The notes under the pieces were generated by a model. That model ran no database searches. It was given only the letters and a program-made list of their open reading frames with translations, and was not told the origin of the DNA. The position numbers and the translations under genes are program-made. Below, piece by piece: positions 22,934-37,600 of a stretch of DNA of 64,000 nt. The DNA lies in the NCBI RefSeq assembly GCF_950023065.1, contig NC_088677.1, positions 40,874,555 through 40,938,554 of the forward strand, given 5' to 3'. This stretch comes from Planococcus citri (taxonomy: Eukaryota > Arthropoda > Insecta > Hemiptera > Pseudococcidae). Within the stretch, counting starts at the first letter, position 1. Each line of letters starts with the position of its first letter.

Positions 22934-23719
22934 ATATGTGACACCGCATACAGAAAGGGGACACGCAGCCCAAAAATGGATTTTTTTTAAATGATTGATT
23001 TTTATATAAAATTCATCGTAGAATTCGATGGAACCATTGTTGAGCCTGGATTTTCACTCTAAACGGGTAAAAAATTGCTCTAAAGTGACGTACCTAAAGA
23101 AAATTTTTTTGAAAAACCAAAAATTAATTTTTTAAAATTTTTTTTAGTTTTAAAATCAATCTGGAGACGAAACGGAGCGTTCTACGAGAAAAATACATCA
23201 ACCAAAGTTGTAGAGAATTAAATTTCCAAAAACCTATAAGAGGTTTATTTTTCTCCAAAATGCATAGTTTTTCCGTTTTTCTCAAAAAACAGAAATTTTA
23301 CGGTGATCATCATGAAGTTTTTGTTTTTTGAGAAAAACGGAAAAACTATGCATTTTGGAGAAAAATAAACCTCTTATAGGTTTTTGGAAATTTAATTCTC
23401 TACAACTTTGGTTGATGTATTTTTCTCGTAGAACGCTCCGTTTGGCCTCCAGATTGATTTCAAAATTAAAATAACGAAAAAAATTGAAAAATCAAAAAAA
23501 ATTTTTAAAAATGAGCACAATTATAATTGAGCCACCCTGTATAATATAAAATTATCCCGAAAAGTTCCCAAAGAGACTGCCAGAGTGTGTTTTGAACGTA
23601 CCCAGCAGTAACCATCCTAATATTTCTAAAATAACAACTGTAAAATTCAAAAATAACTTCAAAAACTTTGAACGCGTTTTTGGGTGCGTGTCCCCTTTCT
23701 GTATGCGCCGTCACATATA
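22934..23719. mobile_element. MITE-like element with about 42-base terminal inverted repeats and an internal hairpin
   Basis: The left end (22934-22975, ATATGTGAC...GACACGCAGCCCAAAAA) and right end (23677-23719) are inverted copies with few mismatches; both contain GCATACAGAAAGGGGACACGC in matching orientation. Inside lies a much longer perfect-looking hairpin. A CACCCTGTATAA stretch near 23530 resembles an end motif common in insect repeats. No protein is encoded. It sits between the convergent Galk2 and E78 genes. The family is not named. Confidence 0.75.
23151..23468. repeat. Near-perfect long inverted repeat (hairpin arms about 145 bases)
   Basis: Left arm about 23151-23295 and right arm about 23318-23468, with a loop of roughly 22 bases. 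The only clear differences noted are in the GAGACGAAACGG part of the left arm and its partner, and near the loop. The arms include CGTTCTACGAGAAAAATAC and CCTATAAGAGGTTTATTTTTC with exact inverses. A transcript across it would fold into long double-stranded RNA. Confidence 0.9.
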
Positions 23720-26700
23720 CACGCACCGTCAACTTTTCAAAAGAAAACATCATACAATACTGAATCAAATTTTTAATTACAAAATTAATATAAAAGCAAA
23801 ATGAAACATATCTGTTATAAATTTTAATTTCTAGCACGTTTTACATCTTTTACACTCATTATTCAATAGTCGCGAATAAATATTATGCTAATTACAAAAA
23901 AAAAAAATCTTCAATAGAAGTCATCACATTACACAGGAAAAAAGTACATTGTACAGGAATTTACAAAAACACCATCTAGGCCGTAGGAAGTTATGTTCGA
24001 TAAATTTTTTGTAAACGGCTTTAAGAATGGAATGAAAAGATGGATTTCTTTTTTCTTCAAAACAAATGACCAATGGAATAGAAATATCCACGTTATAATA
24101 TCCTATAACATAATGGAATGTATTTTTTTCTAGGTACCTATACGAATGTGGTCATAAAACATATTCATCATTGAGAGATACTAGAGGAACATGAAGGTAA
24201 ATAAAAATAAAATGCATTTTACTTTCATATTTTTGGGAAAGTTTCTATAAATGCGGATATTTGAAGGAAAAATTCTTACTCTATGAAAAAAAAACACATC
24301 GCATTTTTTGTCCGAGTAATAAATTAAAAAGTGTATACAGAAAGTACAAATTAAATAGAAGGCAGTGATGCAGCCAGTAAAATTCTAAAATAAGCTTGTT
24401 CTATTCTTACTATTAAGAAATCAATATCTTCCACTTAAGTATTCTTATTGAAAAACATTGACATAAGAGATCTCACATTTTTACTATCAGATAATCATTT
24501 CGTATAAATAATAGTATTAAAATATATTTTTAAAAATAGACAAAGAAAAACATTCACTAGTTAATAGCACACGTTATTTTCATAATGGCAATTATGAAAA
24601 TTTCTCCCATCTCTTAAATGCAAAATATCCAAACATTTTATGATTCGAGATAGGTACGGAATAAATGACTGGCATTTTATATAGGGAATCGCGAGTACGA
24701 GACGTTCTCATAGAAATACACGAAAATACGAGTGAATTGATTTTTCTAGATGTTTTACTGTAGTAATTTTAAAATGAAAACAGAATAAAGAATGTTTCAT
24801 GAACAAAACGTAATTATAGTTGCAAAATTAAGCATATTTACAAATGGATTTTGTAAACTATACCTAACTCTATACGATTTTCAATCTAAATAGGCGATCA
24901 AATAAAAACATCAAAGTTACAAAGACCGCAATGAACTTAATAACTTATTTTTGATTAAATAATAAACAGTCTATTTTTTTTTTACAAAGAAACGTAAATT
25001 ATTCTAAAAAATTCTTAAATTTAGCAATCAAAAATATTTCCAGTTCCGACCAACGCAAAAATTTTTATTACCAACTTAATTCGACGAGAAAAAAAATTCA
25101 AAATGATTGTATGGTACGCTTATAGAGAACCACATCGACGACTTCAACATTCATTTTTATCGAATAAATCTCCTAAGGCCTAAACATTTTACGCAAACAA
25201 ACACCTTCTATTATTTATCAATATAATGCCGTCAATTTGAACATAAAGTAGACTTCAATCGATTCCAACGATTCTAATGATAAAGAAAGTATAAAGTAAT
25301 CAAAACGATTATAATGGGCTATAAAATATAAATGCTATATCAAAAAATTAGTAAAAAAATATCTAATTAATAAAAATAAGTAAAAAAAGTATCGATTTTT
25401 AAGCGGTACAAAAAGCAAATTTAATGTATGACGAGGAATAAGAATTTGTTACGTTAAGCTTTGGTATCGTAGGTACCTACTCGAAATTATCTATCAAAAG
25501 CGGAAGTAAAAAACAAACGATGGCAGTGTGAAGCTAAGAAACTATTAACGATTTTTTTCTTTAATTAAAAATTATTAATAATCGACTACAGAACACAGAA
25601 TTTAAAATATGTACGGTTGTGTAATAGATTGTAGGTATTATTGTGGAATGTAATAAACCAATCAAACACGATAAAAATGTAATCTCATTTTTAAAATGTT
25701 CTCGCTTGCTAAATCGGTTGATTTATCGATAGCCTATTTAATAACCAATACAAACGAATTTCTTACAAGGAAGATAGATTACCTACTTAATTTATTTAAT
25801 TTTTCAAGACCATTATACATGAACGTGATTCTACAAACTATAAGCGTGATGTAGTTCGAGTGAAATGAATATCTACATCTCTACATACGAGTATACATTT
25901 TTAAAAATCAAATAGTTCGAGAAATACACAAAATCCAAACGAAAGTTTTTCATCGTAAGTACAATGAGAAAAAATAAATTCACATGCCAAAATTTTTCTA
26001 AAATAAGCATCGATCAAACAAACCATGTTGGTAGGTAATTAAATTTTAATGATAGACATTCGAAACATTGACTCAAAATAAGAACATACCTTTAGAAAAA
26101 ATACCAAAAAAATTGAAAGGAACTGAAAAAGCAAAATTAATTACTAAAGCAGTCAGTTTTTCAGTGTAAAAAAATCAATTTACGCGGAGTCCTGATAAGA
26201 AAATGTTGAATGATGTAGGTAGCGTTCTCATTCTTTATTATTTTCGATAATACCCAGTCTAGATACCCATTTAAACTACTTGTATTCGTTGAACTGACTA
26301 GAAAACCCTATATTAAAATATGTTTCTAGCGATCGATGTAGTAATTAATAAATTCAAAAAGACATAAAAACTACTTTGGCGACGGTTTCGATCCTATGAT
26401 TCATGAAACAATGCCTGTACAGTCTACCCTCTATTTGATTGTTCTGTTGTTGAATGCGTAAATGTTTCCATATCTGCGATAATTATATACATTTTTTTCT
26501 AACAACATTCACGATTAACTAAACATAATTACAAACAAATAACAATTTTCACAGAAAAAGAAAAACAAACAAACAAAATGAAGAAAATGGAGTAAATCGT
26601 AGATAAAAATTAAAAAAGGTATTTAACAACATTGATTTTTATCTTATGCAATGATAGTTCTCAATTTTTATCACATTCAATATTTAATATAAAACATTTT

Positions 26701-28500
26701 TGTTTTTTTGTTATTTAGACGAAATTAAAAAGATAAACCTACTCTGATACAATTAAATAAAATAAATTAAAAGTGTAAAATGACTAAAAATTTATTTTAT
26801 AAGTAACTGCCGTAATTCTTAGAGTATGATCACAACCTGGCGGTGAGCAGTACTTAAAAAGACAAATTACAACACGATTTTACCTATTTGCATAAATTAA
26901 AAATCATTGTGATTGCCACGTAAATGATTATCATATTATACGTAATTTCAAAATATTATTCTGATTGAATACAATATTTAAATGCAGCGAAGAATTGATA
27001 TCGTCGCGTTTGACTAGTTATAGGTATTCGTACATTTAAAAACTATTTCTCAATCATTTTGTTATAGAGCGGAAATATTTTGGAAAATTGCGGTAAAAAT
27101 CATACCTCAATGAAAGTTTTCAAAAAGCATTTCAAAAAGCTACGTATTTAGTTGGTTATTTTATTTTGGCTATACTATGAGAACATTTTTAAAGCATAAA
27201 ATTAAACCAATAAGTAGGTATTCACCTTTTCATTTTAGAGCTTTTTTAAATAGGTAAGTAGTAAAGAAGATTAATTAGTTTTTAATCGACAGACTTTTAT
27301 AACAAAAAAATACAGGTAGGTATTTGAGATTCTTAGTCCCAATTTTGAAAATTTGTCAACTAGTTCACAAACGCGAGTAACTAAAAGCATTTCAATTTAA
27401 ATGCATAGATAACCGTTACTTTCTCATTTACGTCAAAATTTCATTTTCGTTTCTCTTTTTGAATCCTTAGTCTATATCTGATGAAAAAAATGTTCAAAAA
27501 CACACCTACATAATATAAAAACAAAATTTAAATTTAAAAAAAAAGAAAAGAAAGTACAGTAACAAGAATAAGAATAACGTACTTCTCTAATCATGGACAA
27601 CAAAGTATAAACACTCACACAACTAAAAGCACTTATATAACAAAAATGTAAAAAAAAAAAGAAATTCATTAAGTAACAATAAAAAATAACGTACCTAATA
27701 GTGATAATAATAGAAGTATTTTTTATATTTAGTATAATAATAGAATTTGTTTTTAATTACAAACAAAAACGAGGAGGAAAAATCATAATACTTTGTTGAA
27801 TTTGTACGTATATGAATATTAGGAAAAATATTTCAGTCAGAAATTCCATTGCTTAATTTTCTATTAGGAATAGTCGTGTAAAAATTTTCATTAAATGAGG
27901 CTCTTATAGGAGTGAAAACTTGAATGAGATGAGTTTTAAATAGAGAATAGAGATACAGCTATTTTTAATTGGATAAATGCGCTTTTTAAAAGGCTTTAGC
28001 ACCAGACTGATAACAATTATGTAGCTAAACTAATCTAAAATGGAAGGATTAATCTTCCTCAACAGAATAACAAAATGTCTAAAACGTTTGAAAGGTAACA
28101 AAAAAATAAATAAACAAATAAATGTACATAACAAATAACATAATTGTCTAATAAATTTTTAACAGAATAAATTTCGACTGAAGTAGATAGGTATTAAATG
28201 ATTAGGTACACAAAAATTTTGACGAATTTACGTAGGATACAGTAAGTAATTACGAATATGTGTGTTGTGATATGTAAAAAGCAACAGTGAATAGTACATT
28301 ATATTTTGATAGTTGAGCAAGAAAAAAATAAATTTGTGATAATCAAGCATCCATTCTGAAACAAAACAAGAGAAAAATTTACTTTGAAATTATAAGTAGG
28401 TAAGTAAAGTATACTGATTGACGAAAATTCAATTTCCATGAACGGAATTATTCACTATAACGTCAAACTATGATAAATCACGCGAAAAATACTAACATTA
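23720..28500 (-). other. 3' flank and possible long 3' UTR of E78
   Basis: Strongly AT-rich, without coding potential. Reading downstream from the E78 stop on the minus strand, the nearest exact AATAAA I found is at 27160-27165, which would give a UTR of about 1.3 kb. Several further ones follow, so a longer UTR is possible. No transposon ends were recognised. Confidence 0.4.
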
Positions 28501-28692
28501 TCATTGTAAATCTTCTTCGCATTTTGGTATATCAAAAATCTCTGCAAAAAGAGGAGGAAGTCTTAATTTATTCCAATTTAAACGAAACCAATCTAAATGC
28601 GTTAAATGTTTGGCCCCCAAAGTTCGCAGTTCTGTTAATTTTATTAACACTGTTGACAATACATGCGGTTCGCTAGCGTGATTTCTGCCAAC
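28501..28692 (-). CDS. Eip78C: E78 last exon, end of ligand-binding domain
   Basis: Acceptor CCCGCAG, phase 0, 63 codons and a TGA stop at 28501-28503. It encodes helices 10-12, with [14 protein letters not shown] and the terminal [11 protein letters not shown] motif. Confidence 0.94.
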   Translation of the reverse strand, partial: VGRNHASEPHVLSTVLIKLTELRTLGAKHLTHLDWFRLNWNKLRLPPLFAEIFDIPKCEEDLQ

Positions 28693-31600
28693 CTGCGGGT
28701 AAAAAAAATTATCGAATTATAAACTTGCCACGAGTCGATGCTTCGGAGTAAAAGTTTTAAACATACTTGAACTTTTAGAGCTTCTAATAAACGATCTTGA
28801 TGATGTTGAACGGATTTTATATCCGTAACACCATTCCTTTCAGGAGTAAGTAACACCACAGCGCAAAATAATCCTAATTCTGTATCATTCAATGCTAAAG
28901 AATTGAAAGAACTAGCAAACTGAAATATATTCGTCACAAATTCAACCTGCAAAATTAATTGAAAAATCAATCAAGCATATTTTTCAAAAGAACGATAACT
29001 AAGTGCATAGGATACCTAAAATTACATTTTAGGTAGGTATCAATAATTGCTTGAAATAAAACAGTCAAAAAGAATCCTTACATCGTACATGGTTTCCATT
29101 TGTTGTTTAGTGATGAAAGTACCATCATAAAATGTTAAAGTTGTATCCGATGTTAACCTTGCAACTTGACCGAGCCATAGTTCAAAGAATCCAATTTTAA
29201 TTAATATTAACTGGTCATCTTGACTCAAATGACAAAAACCTAAAACAAATAAAATAAAACCGTTTAGAATCAATGCTTTTAACCGATGCAATGAAAACGA
29301 CACCAGTGAAAAATTTTTAAACGCCCTTACCCGGTACTCGTTTGGCAAATTCTACTACTCTTTGAACCGTTGGAGTAACATGAACAGCAAACTGTTGCCA
29401 CAACCATATACGTCGCATTTCTTCATTTTCTACGGTCGAAGATGCGACTTCGGGATTAGAACACACCACTGGAGGCTGAAATAAATTTGTATATCAAATC
29501 AGTGTTGATGTCAAAAAACATGATACGTCGTATCTACATTTTCTTCCCCCCAAAAAATAGGGATATCAGAGTAGAAAGTCATATGCACGTTGGTTTTTTC
29601 TGCATGCAGGACTAGGGACTACCTAACCTACCCAGTTCTTATGAAAAATCGAATCGATGCAGACATATTTGCCTATCATTTCAACTGCAAGGAGAAACGT
29701 ACGTTTATAAATAGGTATGTTTTTCAATTGCCTGATGCATATCAAGATTAGGTAGCCTATTATTCATTTTCAGTAAAAAAAATGTATATTTTTTCATTTT
29801 TTTCATTTTTTAATAAGTAGGTACCTAAAGGTATACATTTGGAGTTGCCTTTGCAGTCCAATGATTAGACAGATACATATACCAACATCGATCTGGTAGA
29901 TCTCTATTACTTGATACAAAAATTATCTTCAGCATCTTTAAATTACCACCTTCAAATCAAACCACGAACGAATGTTGAAATTTTCGGTAGCCTAAATCAA
30001 AAAGCACCGAGTTCATAGGTTTCATGCAATCGAGTTAATTTTTCATTTAGCTACTCACAACGTAATTTTTTACACAAATTTTCAACTTTAAATTTTTCAA
30101 GATTTCTACGGGTTTTTAACGAGGCGCCAATCCTATAGCTACCTTTTTTGAAAGTCCTCAAAATTCGTTGCGTTTTCTTCAGTATTTTTCATTTTTTCCA
30201 AAAAAGTTTTGAAATTGAAAATACTGCAGAAAGCTAGATCTTTACTAGAGGTTTAAAAATAGCTAAAAAGCACTCAATTACAAAAAAAAATAATATTTTT
30301 GTTTTTTTAAAAAAATACAAATTTTTATCTGAAAAAAAAATTTTTAAAAATAAAAATTGACAAATTAATTAAACTTACAGGAGAAGTAATGGGTCTTCTG
30401 ATTAATCCCCTTGTTTGCTCTTCAGTGTAATCACAGTTAGCATGGTGAGCTTGAGACACCATTAAAATAACATCATATACTGCTAAATGTTTACTTTCGG
30501 CATCAGAATGCTCGGACGAATCAGAAGTCGATACTCGATTCGATTCGCTATCACTCCTTTCTCTTGATCTTTTTGGTACACGACCATATCGAACAGCTGC
30601 AAAATAAGTGTTTTTGAGTTAATTTACTCCATAAACATTCATTTTCAAATTTATTATGTAATAATTGTGAAATGCGGAAATGCGATACTTACAATCTCTG
30701 GACATGCCGACAGCTAAACATTTCTTAAATCTGCAATATTGACACCTATTTCTATTCAATCTGATGACTAAACATTTTCCATCCCTCAGACAACGGTACT
30801 CGATCTGTTTCTGAATACTTCTTCGAAAAAATCCCTGTGATAACAAAATGAAAATGTTGATAATACTCGTATAGCTACAGGGTGCGTGAACAGTACAAAT
30901 TCGAATGATTAAAAAACCAAATTTTTTGTCATTTTTTTGGTTTCTTTGTGAGCCTCTGCAGCTTTTTCAAAAAGCGAGGCTGTTAGGAGTTTCTCCAGAG
31001 GTGGAGGCTCAAAGACGTCGGACGTCGTTTGTCGTCCTGTACAATACAATTTTTATCCCAAAATAATAAATTATTCGAGTGCCTATATTTGAGCCTAAAC
31101 CTCATATTCTCGACTTTTAACCTCCTGTACGAATAAAGCATCCCTATACTCGTAATTTTAAATTTACAATAAAATTTTTAAATTAGGCTCTCGACATTTC
31201 ACATGCTCTCTATAAAGGCAGGTTGGCAGGTAATACTTATACCTTGATAAGAAGCGAATAATCAGTTTCGACAATATTATAAATGATTAAAGAACTAGTC
31301 GTCGGTGCAGTAATGATACCAAAACAGGCCTATGTGCCTAAATTAGGTATCATCCCATGATGCCATCAAACTGTAGGTAAGTTTTGATTGTTGTTACACT
31401 ACGTGTGTACTGTGTAAGCAATAAGCATACATATACGTACGTTTACGTAGGTACTCGTCTTGAAAAAGGAAGCTAAGGTATAGGTACTGGTACAAGTATA
31501 AATAAGTATTAAAAGCGAGTGAGGAAGAAAGAGAAAATTATTGTTTTGAGCAGACGAGATGAAAGCGGAAGTGTGTTGGAATTAAGATTCCGTTAGGTTC

Positions 31601-34600
31601 GCTGCACTGGTCTATTGTAACTCTTGTATATAGCCTGAAGACTGTTTCATCTTATCATCTCGTGTTCGATCTAACAATTGAATCGAACAATGTGTATTTA
31701 CACACGATATTCCATCATGAAATTATAAATGTGTACTGTACCTAATATTCTCGACCGATAAAGATTTATAGTTAATTTTTTTTCGACTCTTGTTTCATTT
31801 TTTGGAAATGGCAGATGCATGAATAGAAAAAGGCTAATTGAATGACTTTACAGTAGATTGTTTTTACGAGCATTGAAAATCGAATAAATCTTACATCAAC
31901 TTGAGTAATTGTATTAGCGTAATGAAATCAATAAAAAAAAGTATAATTTTTTGTATAAAACTACAGTTTTTGAAGTTCTAAAAAATTTAAATTACCTACT
32001 CGCCCTTTTTAAAATTTTTAGTTGGCATTTTTGTACCCAATCCCCCTCCGCCCCATACTAAGTTATTCGACCCCCCCCCCCTGAATTTCAACCTCTCCGA
32101 TCAACTTCTCTCTTCTTCATCCCAGAAGAGTATGAAAATTGGAAATGACAACAATGTGAGGTTTTCGAGAGTTCCATTACCCCCTCTTCGTTTTGAAAGA
32201 AAATACGAAGCATTGAAAAAATTTGATTGTATATGTTGATTTTTCGATCATTTACTTTTTCAAAAAGATCTGTTGCTGCTCCTCTGCTCCTTTCCACTCA
32301 AACTGACCTACTATGGTCAAAATTGAGATATAGGTACCGCAAAAAATATCTTGATACGCAATTTTGATTAGAATTATGATTAATGATTGCAATCTGCATT
32401 AATTTTTAAAAACCGTCAACGCCATTTTGAGTTAGTAGGTAGTCATTGAAATGTTGGATCCTCGAATTTAAAAAGGAAAATTTCAACTGATTCGCAAATT
32501 TGAATATTTAAAATGAAATACTCATATACTTACGCGTTTGACGTTTCAAAGAAAGAAATAAAAACTGTATGCAAAATGAATAAATGTTATTTACCTTACA
32601 GCCTTCACAGGAAGTAACTCCGTAATGGTATCCGGATGCTTTATCTCCACAAACTTTACACGGTACAAAGGATTTGGCAGTGGGTGTACAACTATTGGAA
32701 TCCGCCGCAGCGTAATGTTGCTCTATAACAGAATAATTGTATGCATTATAGTAAATTGTTGAAACATAATATCGTACCCCTTATATCTAAATGTAAACAT
32801 ATAAATCGATCATAAGTCCAAATAATTACAAAATTAGGTACTTGAAAAAAATTGGATAACTTCGAAGTGAGAGGAACTTTGATTGGAGAAAGAAAAAGCC
32901 CGGTCATTGGTTTCAATTTCCATAATACTTTCAACGCATAATTATCAAGTATGGCATTGTCGCAACAACAAGATCGTTATTACTTGCTGTTGAAATTAAA
33001 ACCGACGTCGTTTTAATTAATCAAAAATCCATCAACAAACCAATCAGCTGACGATCTTAATAATTTTCAGGTATCAGGTACCTACCTTTACCTGCCTAAG
33101 TGCAGCGTAAGTGAGTACACAAGTCGCGCTGTAGCGATGATAAAAAGAGCCGAACAGCTGGTCTTTGTGACCTTGATTAACCTTATTTCATTGTCAGTAG
33201 TGTAACGAATGGTTTTTAACAATAGAACCAACGTGTAGACACGATTTTTTTTGCTTAAGTATTGAGTTTTTAAAAAATCTACACAATTTAACACTACCTA
33301 GTACCTCTACTTAGCAAGTACCTACTTTACAATGCAGCAGACACTCGTATGTAGGTATAGCTTAGGTTTCTGCACGTCTCACTAAATGCAGTGTCTTTGT
33401 TGGCAATTATTTACCTACCGAGTTATTTCAATTCGTTTAATAGGCTACCTTTTAATTCGATTTAACGACGAAGACAGGAAGAGCAAAATGTGTCTGGGTC
33501 TGCGACTTGCGAGACTGGAATCTCTTTTAAAAACTGGATACACTTAAATTTAAAATCGTCTAATTTATTAATTTTATTCGCAGGTAGGTTTTTACTCGGA
33601 AAGAGATTTAATTAAGATGGCTAACGAAATTTTCGTAAAATTATTGGTTTGAGTTGCATTTTGTTTTTGTTTTTTTTTCTCTCTCTCTCTCCTTTTGCAT
33701 AAGCAACACGAATGTATACCTCAACCTACCTATAGGATTTGTTTTACAAAACGTATATTTAACTCACGTGTTGCTTTATCAATTTATTCGTGTAGGTAAG
33801 ATATTATATCTTAGCCAGGTATTTTGAAGTGGTTCGTTGACCTTTGTTTTGCAACAAGCATGAAACATGTTGTTTGCATTTTACCGGTTTTGCCTTCCAA
33901 AGAAGGTTGGTTTTATAAAATGCATTGCTTTGGTGTGCCTATCGTCTAAGCAGGTGAACGCAAACGCGCCCATACAGGTGAACCATGCTTATGTGTAGTA
34001 ATGCACTAAGGGCATATAGACATATTGGTATAAATCAGAATCACTTTTTTTAGTTTTGTAAACAAAAATTACTCAAACATACAGTGACATCAGCAGGACA
34101 GAGTTACCTATTTTAAAAAATTTTAAGAGCAAAGTCTAAAAAAAAATCAAGTAAATGACTAGTATTTTAGAAATTACACATATTTTGTCTTCTCTACAAA
34201 CTTTGGTGCTTCTATCAAAGGTGTACACTGTACAATGCAGAGCTGTCAGATTCAATCTACCTGAAATACTTACCTACTAGGCTTTTTATGCTGAGAAGGT
34301 TTATTCAATTTATTGATAGGTAAATTTTAACGCTTGAAAATTCATCAATAATATAAATTCGTTCTGCAAAACGCATAAAGTTGAAAAGCCCAATTTAAGA
34401 ATTCATGCAACACATAATAACCAACACTCAATACCCCATTACTTTGGCCCTTTATTTTCTACAGTGGTAAAACCAAATTCGGGTTGCTGCATTCAAAGGC
34501 GAACTATTCGACACCTACCCAATACTGAACACTCGATAAAACCACCAACGTCAAAAACATCGTATTGTACATAGCTATGTACTAGCTAGTGCTAGGTACA

Positions 34601-37600
34601 TAATTAATTTGGTGGTGAAAATTTGACTTTGGGACTGCAGATTGTTCATCAAATTTAGTCAACATTCAGAAAATGCAAAAAAAATCATTTTCTTCATTTT
34701 CCTATAGTAAATCCAGTTGAAATGCGTAAGTAATTCAAAATTCAAAATTAAAAAAAAAAACAACGAAAACACGATTTTTTCAAAATTGCGGTTTCAATTC
34801 CTGTAAAAAACGAAACCCTCAAGTAGAGATGTAGGTATTCTTAAATTTTTGTTAGGCGAAAACTCCGACTTTTTTTTAATGGGTAGGTACTATGGTATAG
34901 TTATTTAATGTGACAGAAGATAGATTGTTTTTCAGCCTTATCACTTTTATCATCTGTTATCATTACACATTTCAATCCACACATTTTTCTTTATTCCATT
35001 TTGATTTGCGAGGGAAAAGTTACCTAAGCTTTGGTTTGAGCTCTAAATTTTTGGATCTGCTCTAATTAATCAGTTTGACATTGGAGTTACCTGCTGATTG
35101 CAAGAATGCAAGATGGCTGAGATGAATCGTCGAATGTCGAAGACACATTAGTGAACGAGTGAAAAATTGTAAATTACCAAAAGTACATATAACCCTCAAT
35201 TTTCCAACTGAAAATTGAATTTTTCCAATTTAAAAGCCAATTTGCTTAATTTTTTTAAACTTTAAATAAAATATACCTATTCCTATTTTTCCAACTCGCG
35301 TGCAAATTTCTCAAACTTTTTTACATAAAAAAGTCCCTGCCTTTAAAAATTTTTCAACTAAAAAACCGAAAATTGCTTAGTTTAGGGTAAATTGAAGGTA
35401 CCTAGATAGGTATATGTATGTATTGCGCATTAATTATGCCGAGATATAATTATTGAAATTGAAAGAATATAGGTATTTTCAAGTAGGTAAGTGTTGACAA
35501 TTATTTTGGTCCTATTGTCTATTTCAAAAAAATCAAGAAAATATCCAAAAATAATTAGAATATAAAATTTATTCGAGTTTTTGAAATGACCAAAAAATTG
35601 ACACCACTGTACTCTAGAATGTCCCCTTCCTCTCCTCTATGAAGATTTTTATTTCTCCTCCAAGGGCATTTCCGAAGCTAAAAAATGCTAACTGTAACTT
35701 GTAAGTGACTTTCAACTTGAAATAAATAGCCACATATTTGGAGAAAAATCGTGTCAGAAACTTAGAAAAATTGGATTCTTTTTGAAAAATCTTTTTTGAG
35801 GAAGAAAGTTGAAAATGCTTCAAAATAATTCGCACATGAGTTGTAGAAATTGGAATAACCTTTCGTTTAGACCTAAAGTTGAAAAAAAATTAAAAAATTG
35901 GTTTTTAAATTGATAGTTGAAAACCCGAGAATAACTCTGGGTAATTTATAATTTTTCGCTCTCTCATCTCTCAATATTGGGCAAAATCTTCGATGAAGCA
36001 TTCGAGGAGGCTAACAAATAGCGTTATTATCTTATTATGATATGCCTAAGTATAGCGACTACCGACTGTGTCTATCTGCTTTGAAAATCGAAGAAATGGT
36101 GTCTTCTGTAAAACTGAAATCTTTCCATTAATTCTTAATAATCCGACAAACACTGAAAAATAAGTACATATTTGTTTCTTTCAAAATGATAGTCATCGAT
36201 AGTATTCAAGTTGGTATCTAAGTGGCCAAAAAAAAATGTTATGATGTTAAATTGATTGTCTTCAAAATTGAATGAATTAACCGTATTTGGAACCCATAAT
36301 CAGCATTGATGTCCTTCCATTTTGGAAATTTCTTTATCGAAATTCACAAAGCCAACCAATTATTTTTACAGTGAAGAAATTTTTGTAACACCTATAGTTA
36401 CCTATTACTATTTTTTTTTTTTTTCAAAAGATATATTTTTGAAATCATCTGAAAAATTAGGTATGTCTGTGCAGAAGTGAGCGACACATTGAAAACACGA
36501 TTAATTCAGTTTTTTTTTTCATTAAACTATATCAGAAACAGAGTAAAAAGAGAAAAACTAAATAAGTATGGTACTGCGAGTAGTGTGCAACTGTGTAGTG
36601 TATACAGAGATATCTACTATCGTTATCAAGCTGGTAAGTTACATACAGTAAAAGCTCGTTATAACGCTCTTCAAGGGACCGGAGAAAAAGAGCGTTATAA
36701 GCCGAAGCGCGTTATAACCGAAAGTTTCATTTTAACGCTGATTAGCGTTATACCGCGAATTCTCGTTTTAAATCGAAAAAAGCGTTATAAAGGAAGTGGA
36801 AACGAGAACTTTATTTTGAATTTGAACAACTGTTCCAGTTGGAAATAAAAAAATCTGAAATTTTACTTTGATTTTGAGGTCTGTTATAATAATATAACTG
36901 ATTTTTTGGCAAAATTTTGCCATAAACGTGTTTTTTTGCTTTTTTAAAAATCAAAACTACTAAAATTGCAAAAAAAACTGTTGTTGCGGGCAAAATTTTC
37001 AGAAATTGATAAACTTTTACACATGAGTAAGCTTTTTTTCACAAAAAATTGGGGTTTTGTTGTTAAAATTATGCAAAAAATGTGATTTTTCCTGAATTTT
37101 AGAGCGTTAAAACGCGATTTATAATTGCTCATGAGCGTTATATCGCGATTAATTTTACATTGGTTTAAATGGGGATGTCAAGGGACCGGAAGAAATCAGC
37201 GTTATAACGAAATCAGCGTTATATCCGAAAGCGTTATAACGAGCTTTTACTGTAATTTTAAAATTTCTTGCGGGATTTATGCAAAAGAATTGAGCGTGCG
37301 CGATGTGAAGCTTCTATAGCGAGGTACGATATTCTAGGTAGGTACTAGGTACCTATAAGTATACAGCAAGCGATTCCCACAGCAACGTAAACGTCAGCGT
37401 ATCCAAAACTTTTCTTTCATTACAAAAAAAAAGTCATTATTCTCGAGCATACTAAATTTAAATTGCCTAAAGAAATTATTCTCATTAAACTTGCGCATTT
37501 CATGAAGTTCCTATTCATTTGCTAAATTCAGAAAATATGATAGGTGAAAGACTAAGTACGCAAGTTTCGTTGCAAATAAAATAATAAAAAATAAAAATAA

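Noticed and set aside
36477..36848. 123-codon open frame in the E78 intron
   Set aside because: It crosses the left end of the MITE at 36646, so its reading is made partly of terminal-repeat sequence.
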